DNA from: Candidatus Melainabacteria bacterium
GTDB lineage: Bacteria > Cyanobacteriota > Vampirovibrionia > Obscuribacterales > Obscuribacteraceae
DNA length: 21,532 bases
NCBI GenBank assembly: GCA_003175915.1
Contig: PSRH01000196.1
Coordinates: 1-21,532 of the forward strand
Direction of reading: 5' to 3'
How positions within the stretch are numbered: the stretch's first letter is position 1; every line of letters starts with the position of its first letter. Below, piece after piece: positions 14,666 through 21,532 of the stretch. Made by a program: the position numbers and the translations under genes. The notes under the pieces are model-generated. The model saw only the letters and a program-made list of their open reading frames with translations, was not told where the DNA came from and searched no databases.

Positions 14666-14968
14666 GTTCTTTTAATGCTCAGTCGGATAATTTTGATGGC
14701 TTTTTGATGTCTATGTGAAAGCCTATAGATTAAGCCTATGTGGGGATCCTCTGAACCACCCGCAAAACCAAGAGACATCCACAAGACTATTATACATTAG
14801 CTGCACTTAATTAGTGATATATAAGCTGCCCGAAAATATCGGCGGTAATCGAATTACCAGACACGCCATTTATGGCAGGGCATTGTATCGGCAAGTTGTG
14901 GATATTACATTAAATATCACAAGTCTTTTTGCTTTTACTTTATATAGATACAAACCTGAGCTTGCCCC

Positions 14969-15460
14969 TTACTCTTGGGGCTGCGTGCTTTGCGGTGCCT
15001 GGCTAAAGAACATGCCCAGGTGCGTGCGGTAACCCGGCTTGGTACTGGGATTGAAGATAAGGGTGCACATATGGCCATCTTTATGATTGGCCGTTATCGT
15101 TTGCCCGGCCGAATTGAGAATCTTCCACTGATACATGGCCAGGGCATTTTCATACCAGCCTTTGACTTTGGCTGGGTCTTCCTGAGTCAGGTACTTAATG
15201 TGGTAGACAGTCCAACCTTTTCCTGTCGGTTGCGTGTAGCCGCGCAGGAATTTCAATTTTCCCGAATAGCTAGGTAGCTGGGGAAGATCGGGTGCCTCTT
15301 TTAACTGCTCAATATTGGCGTTCCTGTCTAAGGCGCTTTCTGTCGTGCTGCGAAAATTGCTGGCGAACTGTTGCGGCTGGCTGACGGCAGGCAGGACCGG
15401 ATGAAGCATATAGGCCACTAAAGCCACTAAACCGATTCGCGTTAGCTGTTGTCCAGACAC
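14969..15460 (-). CDS. Small secreted protein, paralogue B
   Basis: 163-aa protein with a signal peptide (about 1-27) and the same domain as the gene at 11377-11877: QLKEAPDLPQLPSYSGK, GWTVYH, LTQEDPAKVKGWYEN and MYQWK are visible. It lacks the Asn-rich linker of the other copy. GTG start with AGGAGGG 4 nt upstream. It follows the large TadG-like paralogue B by 58 bp, the same order as module A. Function unknown. The shared order and sequence show that the two-gene unit duplicated as a block, after which the copies diverged. Confidence 0.85.
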   Translation of the reverse strand: MSGQQLTRIGLVALVAYMLHPVLPAVSQPQQFASNFRSTTESALDRNANIEQLKEAPDLPQLPSYSGKLKFLRGYTQPTGKGWTVYHIKYLTQEDPAKVKGWYENALAMYQWKILNSAGQTITANHKDGHMCTLIFNPSTKPGYRTHLGMFFSQAPQSTQPQE

Positions 15461-15518
15461 CGATCCCTCCTCGCGCTGGCTTCTCAGAATTTAGGTTTGT
15501 TCGCTCAATCCTCGTTCT

Positions 15519-17870
15519 TCAATTTGGTGCTGAAAATACACCATTTGCCGCAACATGATTAAAGAAGGAAAGTTCACCGAGAAAATTGTGGGCACCAGAG
15601 CTAGGCCGCCAAACGGCATAATCATACGTCGATGCTGTGCCGTTGAACGCTTGAAAGGGCATGTCGTGCAAATTATTATCACCCCAGATGTTTTGGCCAA
15701 ACTCACCTACTTCAGAATCGACCTGGTTTCCAATGGCGCCGGCGAAGTCCGGATCCCTACATAGGGGCAGGGCATTGCCGTCGGGTATGGTCGAACCGGG
15801 TTGACTGTACTCAGGCAAACCATTGAGGAATGGTGGTGGCGTCGTGCTTATCGTCAAAGCAGTGCCACCAGGTGGCAGGTAGATGTATTGATATTGGCCA
15901 AGATCAATAGGATATCGATAGAGCAACGTTGCCACCTGATTAATCGTTACGCCTGGAAGAATTTCCTGGCAACGTTGGAACAACTTGCCCAATTCAGCAT
16001 TGCTACTGGACCACTGACTGACGTTTCCTGTAGTGACACCGGTATCGACGCAAGTGGGGGCGCCCTGGTTGACCTGATTTGTGGTTATTTGATCGAGCAA
16101 TTGTCCGGGACTAGCTACTGTCCCGAAGGCGATTGTCGGCGAGTTGGTCGGCGAAGCATAACCTGTGCCGTCCTGGTTATAGACTTTCGAACCGGAATCA
16201 TTGGCAAATTCGGTGCCATTTGTACTCCAGGTGTAATTGAAAAAGTTGGCGGCATTAGCGATGTTCGTCTGGGCGTCCCTGAGCCAAGCCGTGATTACCT
16301 CGCCTTTCAAGGCTTCGAGGTTGGTGACAGTTTGTCCGGATGGCAATGGATAGCCTGTGCCGCTGCTCCCGTAATTGCTTTGGAAGGTACCGAGATACGC
16401 GGAGCAAATCGGATCGCCCTGGATCGTGGTGGTGTTGCAGTTGTAGTCAATTACGGAGGTAATATTGCGCATATCGCTGATTGACGCCAGCTGATTGTAT
16501 CCGGAGCCGATATGAACCGTCTGATTAGGATAGGGCCAATAGATCTGGCTGACGTGGGTGGTTGGATACCAGACACCGAATTGCTGGCCGCGAGTGGGAT
16601 CGAGCTTTGGATCATGATGGAGCACATCCAGTCCAAAGGAAGTATTGTATTGAGCCCATTCAACAAATTCTTGGCCGACATTTGAATAGACAGTACCGAA
16701 AGCACCATTATTGGTGATGATCATACCGCCGCCGCCACCAGGGCCTGCATACAATTCGTTATTGAAGATGTTGCTTGAGCCATCGACGCTGCCGTAGATC
16801 CCGGAAAGAGCCGGATTGGCAATGCGGGCGTCCGGGCCATTGTGGATTCTGACGTAGCCGTGTACGAGTGCGACTGGGTATTCGTTATAGAGACTGCCTA
16901 CTAAGGCGCTAGCAACGTGAGTGAGAGCGACATTCGACCTGTTTGTTTCCAAAGTCACAGTCGTTCCTTGAAGCGCATTGGCCGGTGCGTAGCCGATCCT
17001 TTGAGCCGCCGAGCTAAAGCGTCCGGAATCGATCAAGTGTGGTTTAGCCGCAGGACATACTGCTGCCAGAAAGATGGGCGAAAGGCGTGGATCTAAATTT
17101 ATCGCACTGTAGGCTTGCAGAAGCTGCTGGCCCCCCACATAAGAAGGAGCTGTTGCGTAACTGGTGGCCATGAGATTTGGCTGCGCAGTCGATCTTACGG
17201 ATCCGGAGCCGTCTTGCGTATTGGGAGCCATATTGGTGTAAAAGGAATCGCCATTAAAAGTGAGTGGGTTGAAATAAACGTTTGCCTTACCGCCCGCGCC
17301 ACCAAATCCGGTGGGTACCGAGGCATAAGTCAAATCGGAGGTAAGATTAACAGCGGAAGTTGGTCCCATCATATTGATGTTGTTGCTCGAGGCAGCATTT
17401 TGAAAAGCCACATATGAAGGATGGCCTATTTGACCCGAAGCAACAATGGCTGTGTTGAGCCCATCTCCTAAAGTCTGCAAACTGGTGATCACGGTATTGG
17501 CATTATCGATTGCTGTGGGTGTGTTTTCCTCAAGAGCATTCATGGCAATGAGAGTGGTCGAACCGGCTGCCCGGTTGTAGGCGAAAATGTTCATCAGTCC
17601 ATTGGCTGAGGAGTCTGGCTGGCCTGTATGAACATTGATCCCCAATCCCTGAAACTCTGGAGCGACACCTGCTTGGGGCAGGCCAATCGCGATCATATTG
17701 CGGGCCGCACCGAGCGCACCGGCATCGGTGGCATTCATGGTTTGACGATCACCGCCAAGCATGCGCACCAAAAAGAAAAACAGACAGCCAATCAGGACTA
17801 AAGTCACTGCCACAGTGGCAACCAGGCTGAGGGTAGCCCCTTTAGCGCGGGGCGTTATTAGCTTAGGCAT
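15519..17870 (-). CDS. Large TadG-like membrane-anchored protein, paralogue B
   Basis: 783-aa paralogue of the protein at 11923-14547. A basic N-terminus (RAKGATLS) is followed by one helix (about 14-34) and LGGDRQTMNATDAG, again TadG-like, then a long extracytoplasmic part rich in Gly, Asn, Ser and Thr. It shares FNIFAYNRAAG, GGKANVYFN, YNEYPV, NGPDAR-ANPA and a C-terminus ending FSAPN with paralogue A, but is about 90 residues shorter. The ATG at 17870 is chosen over the upstream GTG or ATG codons because it has GGAGG 4 nt upstream and matches the paralogue's start. Its leader carries the same GGGCCC element. Specific role unknown. Confidence 0.85.
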   Translation of the reverse strand: MPKLITPRAKGATLSLVATVAVTLVLIGCLFFFLVRMLGGDRQTMNATDAGALGAARNMIAIGLPQAGVAPEFQGLGINVHTGQPDSSANGLMNIFAYNRAAGSTTLIAMNALEENTPTAIDNANTVITSLQTLGDGLNTAIVASGQIGHPSYVAFQNAASSNNINMMGPTSAVNLTSDLTYASVPTGFGGAGGKANVYFNPLTFNGDSFYTNMAPNTQDGSGSVRSTAQPNLMATSYATAPSYVGGQQLLQAYSAINLDPRLSPIFLAAVCPAAKPHLIDSGRFSSAAQRIGYAPANALQGTTVTLETNRSNVALTHVASALVGSLYNEYPVALVHGYVRIHNGPDARIANPALSGIYGSVDGSSNIFNNELYAGPGGGGGMIITNNGAFGTVYSNVGQEFVEWAQYNTSFGLDVLHHDPKLDPTRGQQFGVWYPTTHVSQIYWPYPNQTVHIGSGYNQLASISDMRNITSVIDYNCNTTTIQGDPICSAYLGTFQSNYGSSGTGYPLPSGQTVTNLEALKGEVITAWLRDAQTNIANAANFFNYTWSTNGTEFANDSGSKVYNQDGTGYASPTNSPTIAFGTVASPGQLLDQITTNQVNQGAPTCVDTGVTTGNVSQWSSSNAELGKLFQRCQEILPGVTINQVATLLYRYPIDLGQYQYIYLPPGGTALTISTTPPPFLNGLPEYSQPGSTIPDGNALPLCRDPDFAGAIGNQVDSEVGEFGQNIWGDNNLHDMPFQAFNGTASTYDYAVWRPSSGAHNFLGELSFFNHVAANGVFSAPN

Positions 17871-18290
17871 GTTTCCTCCACACGTCCTGTATGTAGTCGG
17901 GCCCAGGGATGCCAAGCAAAAAGTCAGAATCAGAGTAAGTGGATGGTCAATAAAGAATCATTCATTAGGCTGACTTAACACCAAAATTGTTTGATTCGAC
18001 CGATCGACAAGCCAACAATTACGCCTGCCTGTGAATTAGATGCCATTCTAAAGGCTCGTCAAAACCCGGTTTTAAGCATACTGTCAATTATCTTGTATTA
18101 ATTGATATCGATCGTATGTCTTGATAACCGGCATCGAACCCAGCTGCGAAAACCCGGCAGGGACGACCCATACACAAGATAAGCTTAGTGTCTGATAATG
18201 AACAGTGACTTAGTTTTTTCTATTTTGTCTCGAGCGGATGAAAACTGGTGGATAAATGCCTTCAATAGGTGACGATTACCAAAATATCGC
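17871..18290. other. Intergenic region upstream of TadG-like module B
   Basis: 420 bp without a convincing gene. It holds the module B leader with GGGCCC at 17899-17904, also present in module A at 14571-14576; both are preceded on the - strand by TGGCAT. AAAACC-C-GGTTTT (18061-18073) is a short palindrome, and TCAATTA (18084-18090) with TAATTGA (18099-18105) is a 7-bp inverted repeat with an 8-nt spacer. A TTGACA on the - strand at 18082-18087 has no good -10. No T-run terminator was found for the upstream IctB-like gene. Confidence 0.4.
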
Positions 18291-19694
18291 TCAGGCTTTT
18301 TCATCGTTTGCGTCACCACTTTTGGCCAAAAGCGCAATCATTAGCCAAAAAATGAATTGCACTTGTGGTCGATAGAAAACTGTGTCGACAAGACCATGAA
18401 TCATAAGCCCGACCAACGAAGCTGCTGCACCGGCTGTCAGGTAGCGATGCAGCGTTGGTTGTGGTGCCCAGAAACTGAGATGGGCGCGCGCCAGACAGGC
18501 AATCACCAGCAAAGCAAAAACACAAAGTCCTAGTGCACCGGTTTCCACAGCTACTTCTAGAGGCACACAATAAGTGCCAAGAGCATCGAAACCGCTGCGC
18601 ATATAGAGACCATAGGCGAGTCGAAAAGCTTGATTGCCGACGCCTACACCAATCCACCAGTTGTCTTTGAACATGGACAGAGAGGACAACCAGACATTGA
18701 GCCGATAGGAGTTCGAACTGTGTTCGCGACCAGCGAATATCGACATGATCCGGTGTTCGAAAGTCGGCGCGAAGTGAATGGCCAGCAAAAGTGAAAGTGG
18801 TATCAAAACGATTAATGTTCCCAGCCAGGGTCGCAATTTTGGCCGACGCTGCCAGAGAAAACTTCCTAATATGAGTAGAAGAAATGCTAAACCGCCGAAG
18901 AGTCCGAGATAGCCGCCGCGGCTGCCCGTGAGAACCGTGGCTAGAGCCGTCAAACCGAAGATGGACAAAGGTACTAAACTGAGCAACCATTTCTGGCGAG
19001 CCAGTGCCCCCATGGCAAGCGCACCGGCCAGCGGCACGATGGGCACCAGGTAGCCAGCAAGCAAGTTGGGATTGTTGAGAGTGGCGTAGATTCTGGTGGC
19101 TTTATCTTCAATGCTTGGATCTTCCCAGGTAGCCAGTGGTGCAACGCCGATTTTGTACTGATAAAGTCCGTAGATTGAGACTAGCGTGCTAACCCCTAAG
19201 AGAACGCCAACCAGGACCATTCTCCGACGCCAGTTATTTGAGATTTGTGCTGAAAATAGAAAGTATCCGATCAGGTAGACATATACCTTGGCCAAACCTC
19301 GTAAGCTCTCGCCGAAATAATGCGATGATGCCGCCGCGATCAGGTTTATACCAGCGTAGGCAATTATCAGGAGATCGATAGTATTAGTGTTAGGTCTTTC
19401 TTTGCCACCAAGAATGGTGCCAAGCAACCAGATCGCTGCACTGGCAAGCAATATTATGGCCAGTCCTTCTTTATCGTTGGTAAACGATGGCAGAGGTAGG
19501 CAGGCAAACAGAATAACCACCACCCAGAAGCCCAGTTTTTGCAGTGCTGAGCCGATTGTGACATTCGAATAGAAATTGCTCAGTAAGCCCGTCGAGCTTT
19601 TCCACAAGTTGGAAAGGCGTGAGGCAGACAGGATTGACTGCCAGGCTGAATCAGTGTTCTTCAGAGATAGGGCTGTGAGAAGCTGTGCAAACAA
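18291..19694 (-). CDS. IctB-family / O-antigen ligase-like membrane protein
   Basis: 467-aa polytopic protein with about 10-12 helices. It has the features of the cyanobacterial IctB family, which carries the O-antigen ligase (Wzy_C/WaaL) domain: IYGLYQY (174-180), ATRIYATLNNPNLLAGY (199-215), TGSRGGYLG (256-264) and a large loop with WWIGVGVGN (346-354). IctB was first proposed to be a bicarbonate transporter; the domain instead suggests transfer of glycan units onto a lipid or protein carrier. The sugar kinase and DUF4330 genes beside it favour envelope glycan work. TTG start with AAGGGT about 8 nt upstream, 21 bp after the DUF4330 gene, so the three genes probably form an operon. Confidence 0.85.
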   Translation of the reverse strand: MFAQLLTALSLKNTDSAWQSILSASRLSNLWKSSTGLLSNFYSNVTIGSALQKLGFWVVVILFACLPLPSFTNDKEGLAIILLASAAIWLLGTILGGKERPNTNTIDLLIIAYAGINLIAAASSHYFGESLRGLAKVYVYLIGYFLFSAQISNNWRRRMVLVGVLLGVSTLVSIYGLYQYKIGVAPLATWEDPSIEDKATRIYATLNNPNLLAGYLVPIVPLAGALAMGALARQKWLLSLVPLSIFGLTALATVLTGSRGGYLGLFGGLAFLLLILGSFLWQRRPKLRPWLGTLIVLIPLSLLLAIHFAPTFEHRIMSIFAGREHSSNSYRLNVWLSSLSMFKDNWWIGVGVGNQAFRLAYGLYMRSGFDALGTYCVPLEVAVETGALGLCVFALLVIACLARAHLSFWAPQPTLHRYLTAGAAASLVGLMIHGLVDTVFYRPQVQFIFWLMIALLAKSGDANDEKA

Positions 19695-19715
19695 TGTTGT
19701 CTACCCTTAAGACTT

Positions 19716-20219
19716 TCAGGGTACCGGCTTGATATCGACAACTAGACCCTGCACTCTGTACTTGAAGCCTTCCAGCTCAATTTGATTGCCGAGCTTGATT
19801 TTATTTCCCCTCACCACATAACCATCGGCAGTGCGTTCCGCCTCGTCCACCACCGTGACCAAGTAGTCGTGGGAAATCGGACAGGTTGGATCGTCGAAGC
19901 AAACTACCTTTTTGCCATCCGGAGTTAGAAAGGCAGTCTGCTTTGGACTGTGCTCCACTTTACTGATCGTCATCGGTGGCTGAACGGGCTGATTGCGAAT
20001 CGTGATTGATGACTTGTCACCAACTTTGAATATGTCCAGATCTTCCGTTTTCAGCCCAGCAATATATACGTCAATGCCTACTTTGTTTCTACCTTCGATA
20101 ATCTTATCAACGCCGGCATGGCCGGCGTGGGCGAGCCAGAAACCGAGGACGCTCAAAGCGAGAACCATTAGTAAAGCGAAGTCGAGTTTGTTCAGTCGTT
20201 TGGGTATGTTTTGCTCCAC
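19716..20219 (-). CDS. DUF4330 family membrane-anchored protein
   Basis: 167-aa protein with a short basic N-terminus, one helix (about 13-30) beginning with the family's LNKLDFALL segment, and a beta-rich domain outside the membrane. This fits DUF4330, a family common in cyanobacteria and of unknown function. Cys107 and Cys113 in VCFDDPTC may form a disulfide. GTG start with AAGGAG 5 nt upstream. It lies between the sugar kinase (85 bp) and the IctB-like gene (21 bp), which suggests a part in envelope glycan export or attachment; that is inference from context only. Confidence 0.72.
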   Translation of the reverse strand: MEQNIPKRLNKLDFALLMVLALSVLGFWLAHAGHAGVDKIIEGRNKVGIDVYIAGLKTEDLDIFKVGDKSSITIRNQPVQPPMTISKVEHSPKQTAFLTPDGKKVVCFDDPTCPISHDYLVTVVDEAERTADGYVVRGNKIKLGNQIELEGFKYRVQGLVVDIKPVP

Positions 20220-20304
20220 ACGGACTCCTTGCAGTCACGAGATGATCGTTTGAAAGAAGAGATCATAACCCATTTGACCCTTGGGGCGCAGCGGCGGCGC
20301 GCCG

Positions 20305-21532
20305 CTAATCTGCAAGGGCGACCTGTTCTAAATTTTCAATTAACTCTTCTTGGGTGGTAACGGCTGTGCCGGGTTTGCGCACTACTATTCCGGCAGCAAG
20401 ATTGCCAAGTGCCATTGCTTCTTCTACGGAGGAGCCGGTAGCCAGGGCAAGCGTCATTGTGGCCACAACAGTGTCGCCCGCGCCGGTTACATCGAACACT
20501 TCGCTGCGGTTGAAGACAGGCATGTGTACGGGTGAATGCCCGGTGCGGAAAAGCACCATTCCTTCTGGACCCCGGGTAATTAAGATTGCTTGAGCACCGG
20601 TCAAAAGGAGCAGTTCCTCACCGCCTTTTAAAAGTTTCTCCGGTGTATCGAATGAATAACCGACTGCCTTTTCGGCGTCTGGTTGGTTTGGGGTGAGCAG
20701 TGTTGCCGCCTGGAAGCGCTCGAAACCTTCTTGAGCATCGATAACGTATAGAAGACCATGATGAGCTGCCACCCTTCTACTTGCGGCGATGATACCATCA
20801 CTGATTACTCCTGCTCGGTAATCCGACAGTATGATGGCATTGTAGCCGTTAGCTGCCCGCTCCAATCTTTCGGACAGTAAAGACTGCACCACACTGTCTA
20901 TAGTGGCATGGGAAATCCTGTCTAGCCGGAGAAGTTGCTGGCGGATTGCATAGGACCTGGATAGAATTCTTGTCTTAACTGTGGTCGGACGGCTGGGATC
21001 TTGGACGAGGCTGTGAGTAATTCCGTATTTCTCCAATAGAGTTGCAAGTTTGGCTGCGTATTCATCTTTACCGCAAACTCCGACCGCATGACAGGAGGCG
21101 CCTAATGCCGTGATGTTGTGCGCTGTGTTGGCGGCGCCGCCCGGTATGAGCTCTGTCTCGACGTGTTCGAGGATGAGTACTGGAGCCTCGCGCGAGATGC
21201 GTTCCGGCTTACCTTCTAGCAGTTCGTCAATAAGAAGGTCGCCAACCACGATGACTTTGCCCTTTGCTAAGCACTTTATGCATTCGCGCAATCGCGTCTT
21301 TGAAAGTCCGTGCGCCGACAGCGCAGCTGCCGCCTGCGCCATATCGTGGGGTTGAATTTTTTCCAGACTCTTAAACACTTGCCTTCCTTTGGTATGCGCT
21401 TCGTCGATTCCGAGTGCCAGTTCCGTCGCCCGTTTCACTTCTTCGAGGTAGTCCTCTTCATCGTAGATTTTTTCGAATTCGAGATCTTTAGCGATTTCTT
21501 CTTCTTCCCGTTCATCTTCATCGGTCTTGAGG
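20305..21532 (-). CDS. HldE/RfaE-type heptose phosphate kinase (PfkB family), 5' end beyond window
   Basis: Predicted D-glycero-D-manno-heptose 7-phosphate kinase, making the bisphosphate precursor of ADP-heptose for LPS or surface glycan. Counting from the GTG at 21438, the PfkB core spans about 60-370: VVGDLLIDELLEG, RISREAPV (80-87; family RISPEAPV), GGAANTAHN (100-108), RQQLLRLD (166-173), ILSDYRAGV (203-211), LLTPNQPDAE (247-256), GPEGM (290-294) and the catalytic DVTGAGD (316-322). No cytidylyltransferase domain follows. The GTG lacks a Shine-Dalgarno and the frame stays open to the window edge through a very acidic stretch, so the real start is probably outside. The 60 residues before the core are not standard for the family. 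A 7-bp GC hairpin (20290-20306) covers the stop. Kinase family is secure, substrate less so. Confidence 0.82.
   Translation of the reverse strand, partial: LKTDEDEREEEEIAKDLEFEKIYDEEDYLEEVKRATELALGIDEAHTKGRQVFKSLEKIQPHDMAQAAAALSAHGLSKTRLRECIKCLAKGKVIVVGDLLIDELLEGKPERISREAPVLILEHVETELIPGGAANTAHNITALGASCHAVGVCGKDEYAAKLATLLEKYGITHSLVQDPSRPTTVKTRILSRSYAIRQQLLRLDRISHATIDSVVQSLLSERLERAANGYNAIILSDYRAGVISDGIIAASRRVAAHHGLLYVIDAQEGFERFQAATLLTPNQPDAEKAVGYSFDTPEKLLKGGEELLLLTGAQAILITRGPEGMVLFRTGHSPVHMPVFNRSEVFDVTGAGDTVVATMTLALATGSSVEEAMALGNLAAGIVVRKPGTAVTTQEELIENLEQVALAD

Larger units (their letters stand above)
14557..14968. other. AT-rich intergenic region between the two TadG-like modules
   Basis: 412 bp without a convincing gene. 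It holds the leader, promoter and palindrome of module A (14571-14665), an AT-rich stretch, and near 14896-14927 a second imperfect inverted repeat: TTGTGGATATT (14896-14906) against AATATCACAA (14913-14922), with one bulged G. That second repeat ends in the ATCACAAGTCTT shared with the palindrome. No T-run terminator was seen for the upstream module. Confidence 0.5.

Noticed and set aside
15801..16484. 227-aa + strand frame opposite TadG-like paralogue B
   Set aside because: It is a shadow of the real gene, which has a proper start, a paralogue and a signal anchor; this frame has none.
18120..18180. A GGTTCGA-like T-loop on the - strand suggesting a tRNA
   Set aside because: The bases flanking the loop do not form a 5-bp T stem, and no matching anticodon or acceptor stem is visible.
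20290..20306. GC-rich hairpin at the sugar kinase stop codon as a terminator
   Set aside because: The 7-bp stem is not followed by a T-run, and the downstream DUF4330 gene is probably in the same transcript.
1..21532. CRISPR array, insertion sequence or prophage
   Set aside because: No regularly spaced repeats, transposase or integrase frames, or terminal inverted repeats with target duplication were seen.

Overview
The window (about 50% GC) looks like a chromosomal segment of a Gram-negative-type, aerobically respiring, cyanobacterium-related bacterium. My best guess is a non-photosynthetic sister lineage of Cyanobacteria (Melainabacteria/Vampirovibrionia, Obscuribacter-like). The guess rests on an IctB-family membrane protein next to a DUF4330 protein (both common in cyanobacteria), an ADP-heptose-type sugar kinase that implies an outer envelope glycan, lipoprotein signal peptides, and a combined Rieske/cytochrome b plus C-family oxidase operon of a kind I recall, unverified, from that lineage. 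No photosynthesis gene is present.

Layout. (1) 56-676: peptidyl-tRNA hydrolase, + strand. (2) 677-845: a leader with an inverted repeat and a 12-bp tandem repeat. (3) 846-9342: twelve + strand genes, tightly packed, that read as one respiratory operon. They encode a cbb3-type catalytic subunit, a CcoO with an extra heme c domain, a CcoS-like protein, a 51-aa membrane peptide, a diheme c lipoprotein, a Rieske protein, a first cytochrome b, two small membrane proteins, a second cytochrome b fused to a 2[4Fe-4S] ferredoxin, an MvhD-type iron-sulfur protein and a 40-aa membrane peptide. (4) 9631-10110: a DUF2203 protein on the - strand. (5) 10443-17870: two tandem paralogous modules on the - strand, each a large TadG-like membrane-anchored protein followed by a small secreted protein; the second module also has a lipoprotein. 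(6) 18291-21532: an envelope group on the - strand: a sugar kinase of the HldE/RfaE family, a DUF4330 protein and an IctB/O-antigen-ligase-like protein.

How the genes work together. The operon in (3) encodes both the quinol-oxidising half (Rieske, two cytochromes b) and the oxygen-reducing half (CcoN, CcoO) of a respiratory chain, with four heme c sites that could wire them directly, so a combined complex III-IV is likely. The striking part is the cytochrome b pair. The first keeps the ligands for the p-side heme b but has Arg and Phe where the n-side heme b ligands belong. The second keeps all four His and carries a C-terminal ferredoxin domain, followed at once by an MvhD-like protein. This suggests a branch between the quinone pool and a soluble cytoplasmic electron carrier. 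That is the main candidate for an undescribed system here; the duplicated TadG-like modules are the second.

Two genes in the operon (51 and 40 codons) are very short. Several starts were moved from the longest open frame because signal peptides, paralogue alignment or Shine-Dalgarno position point to an internal start.
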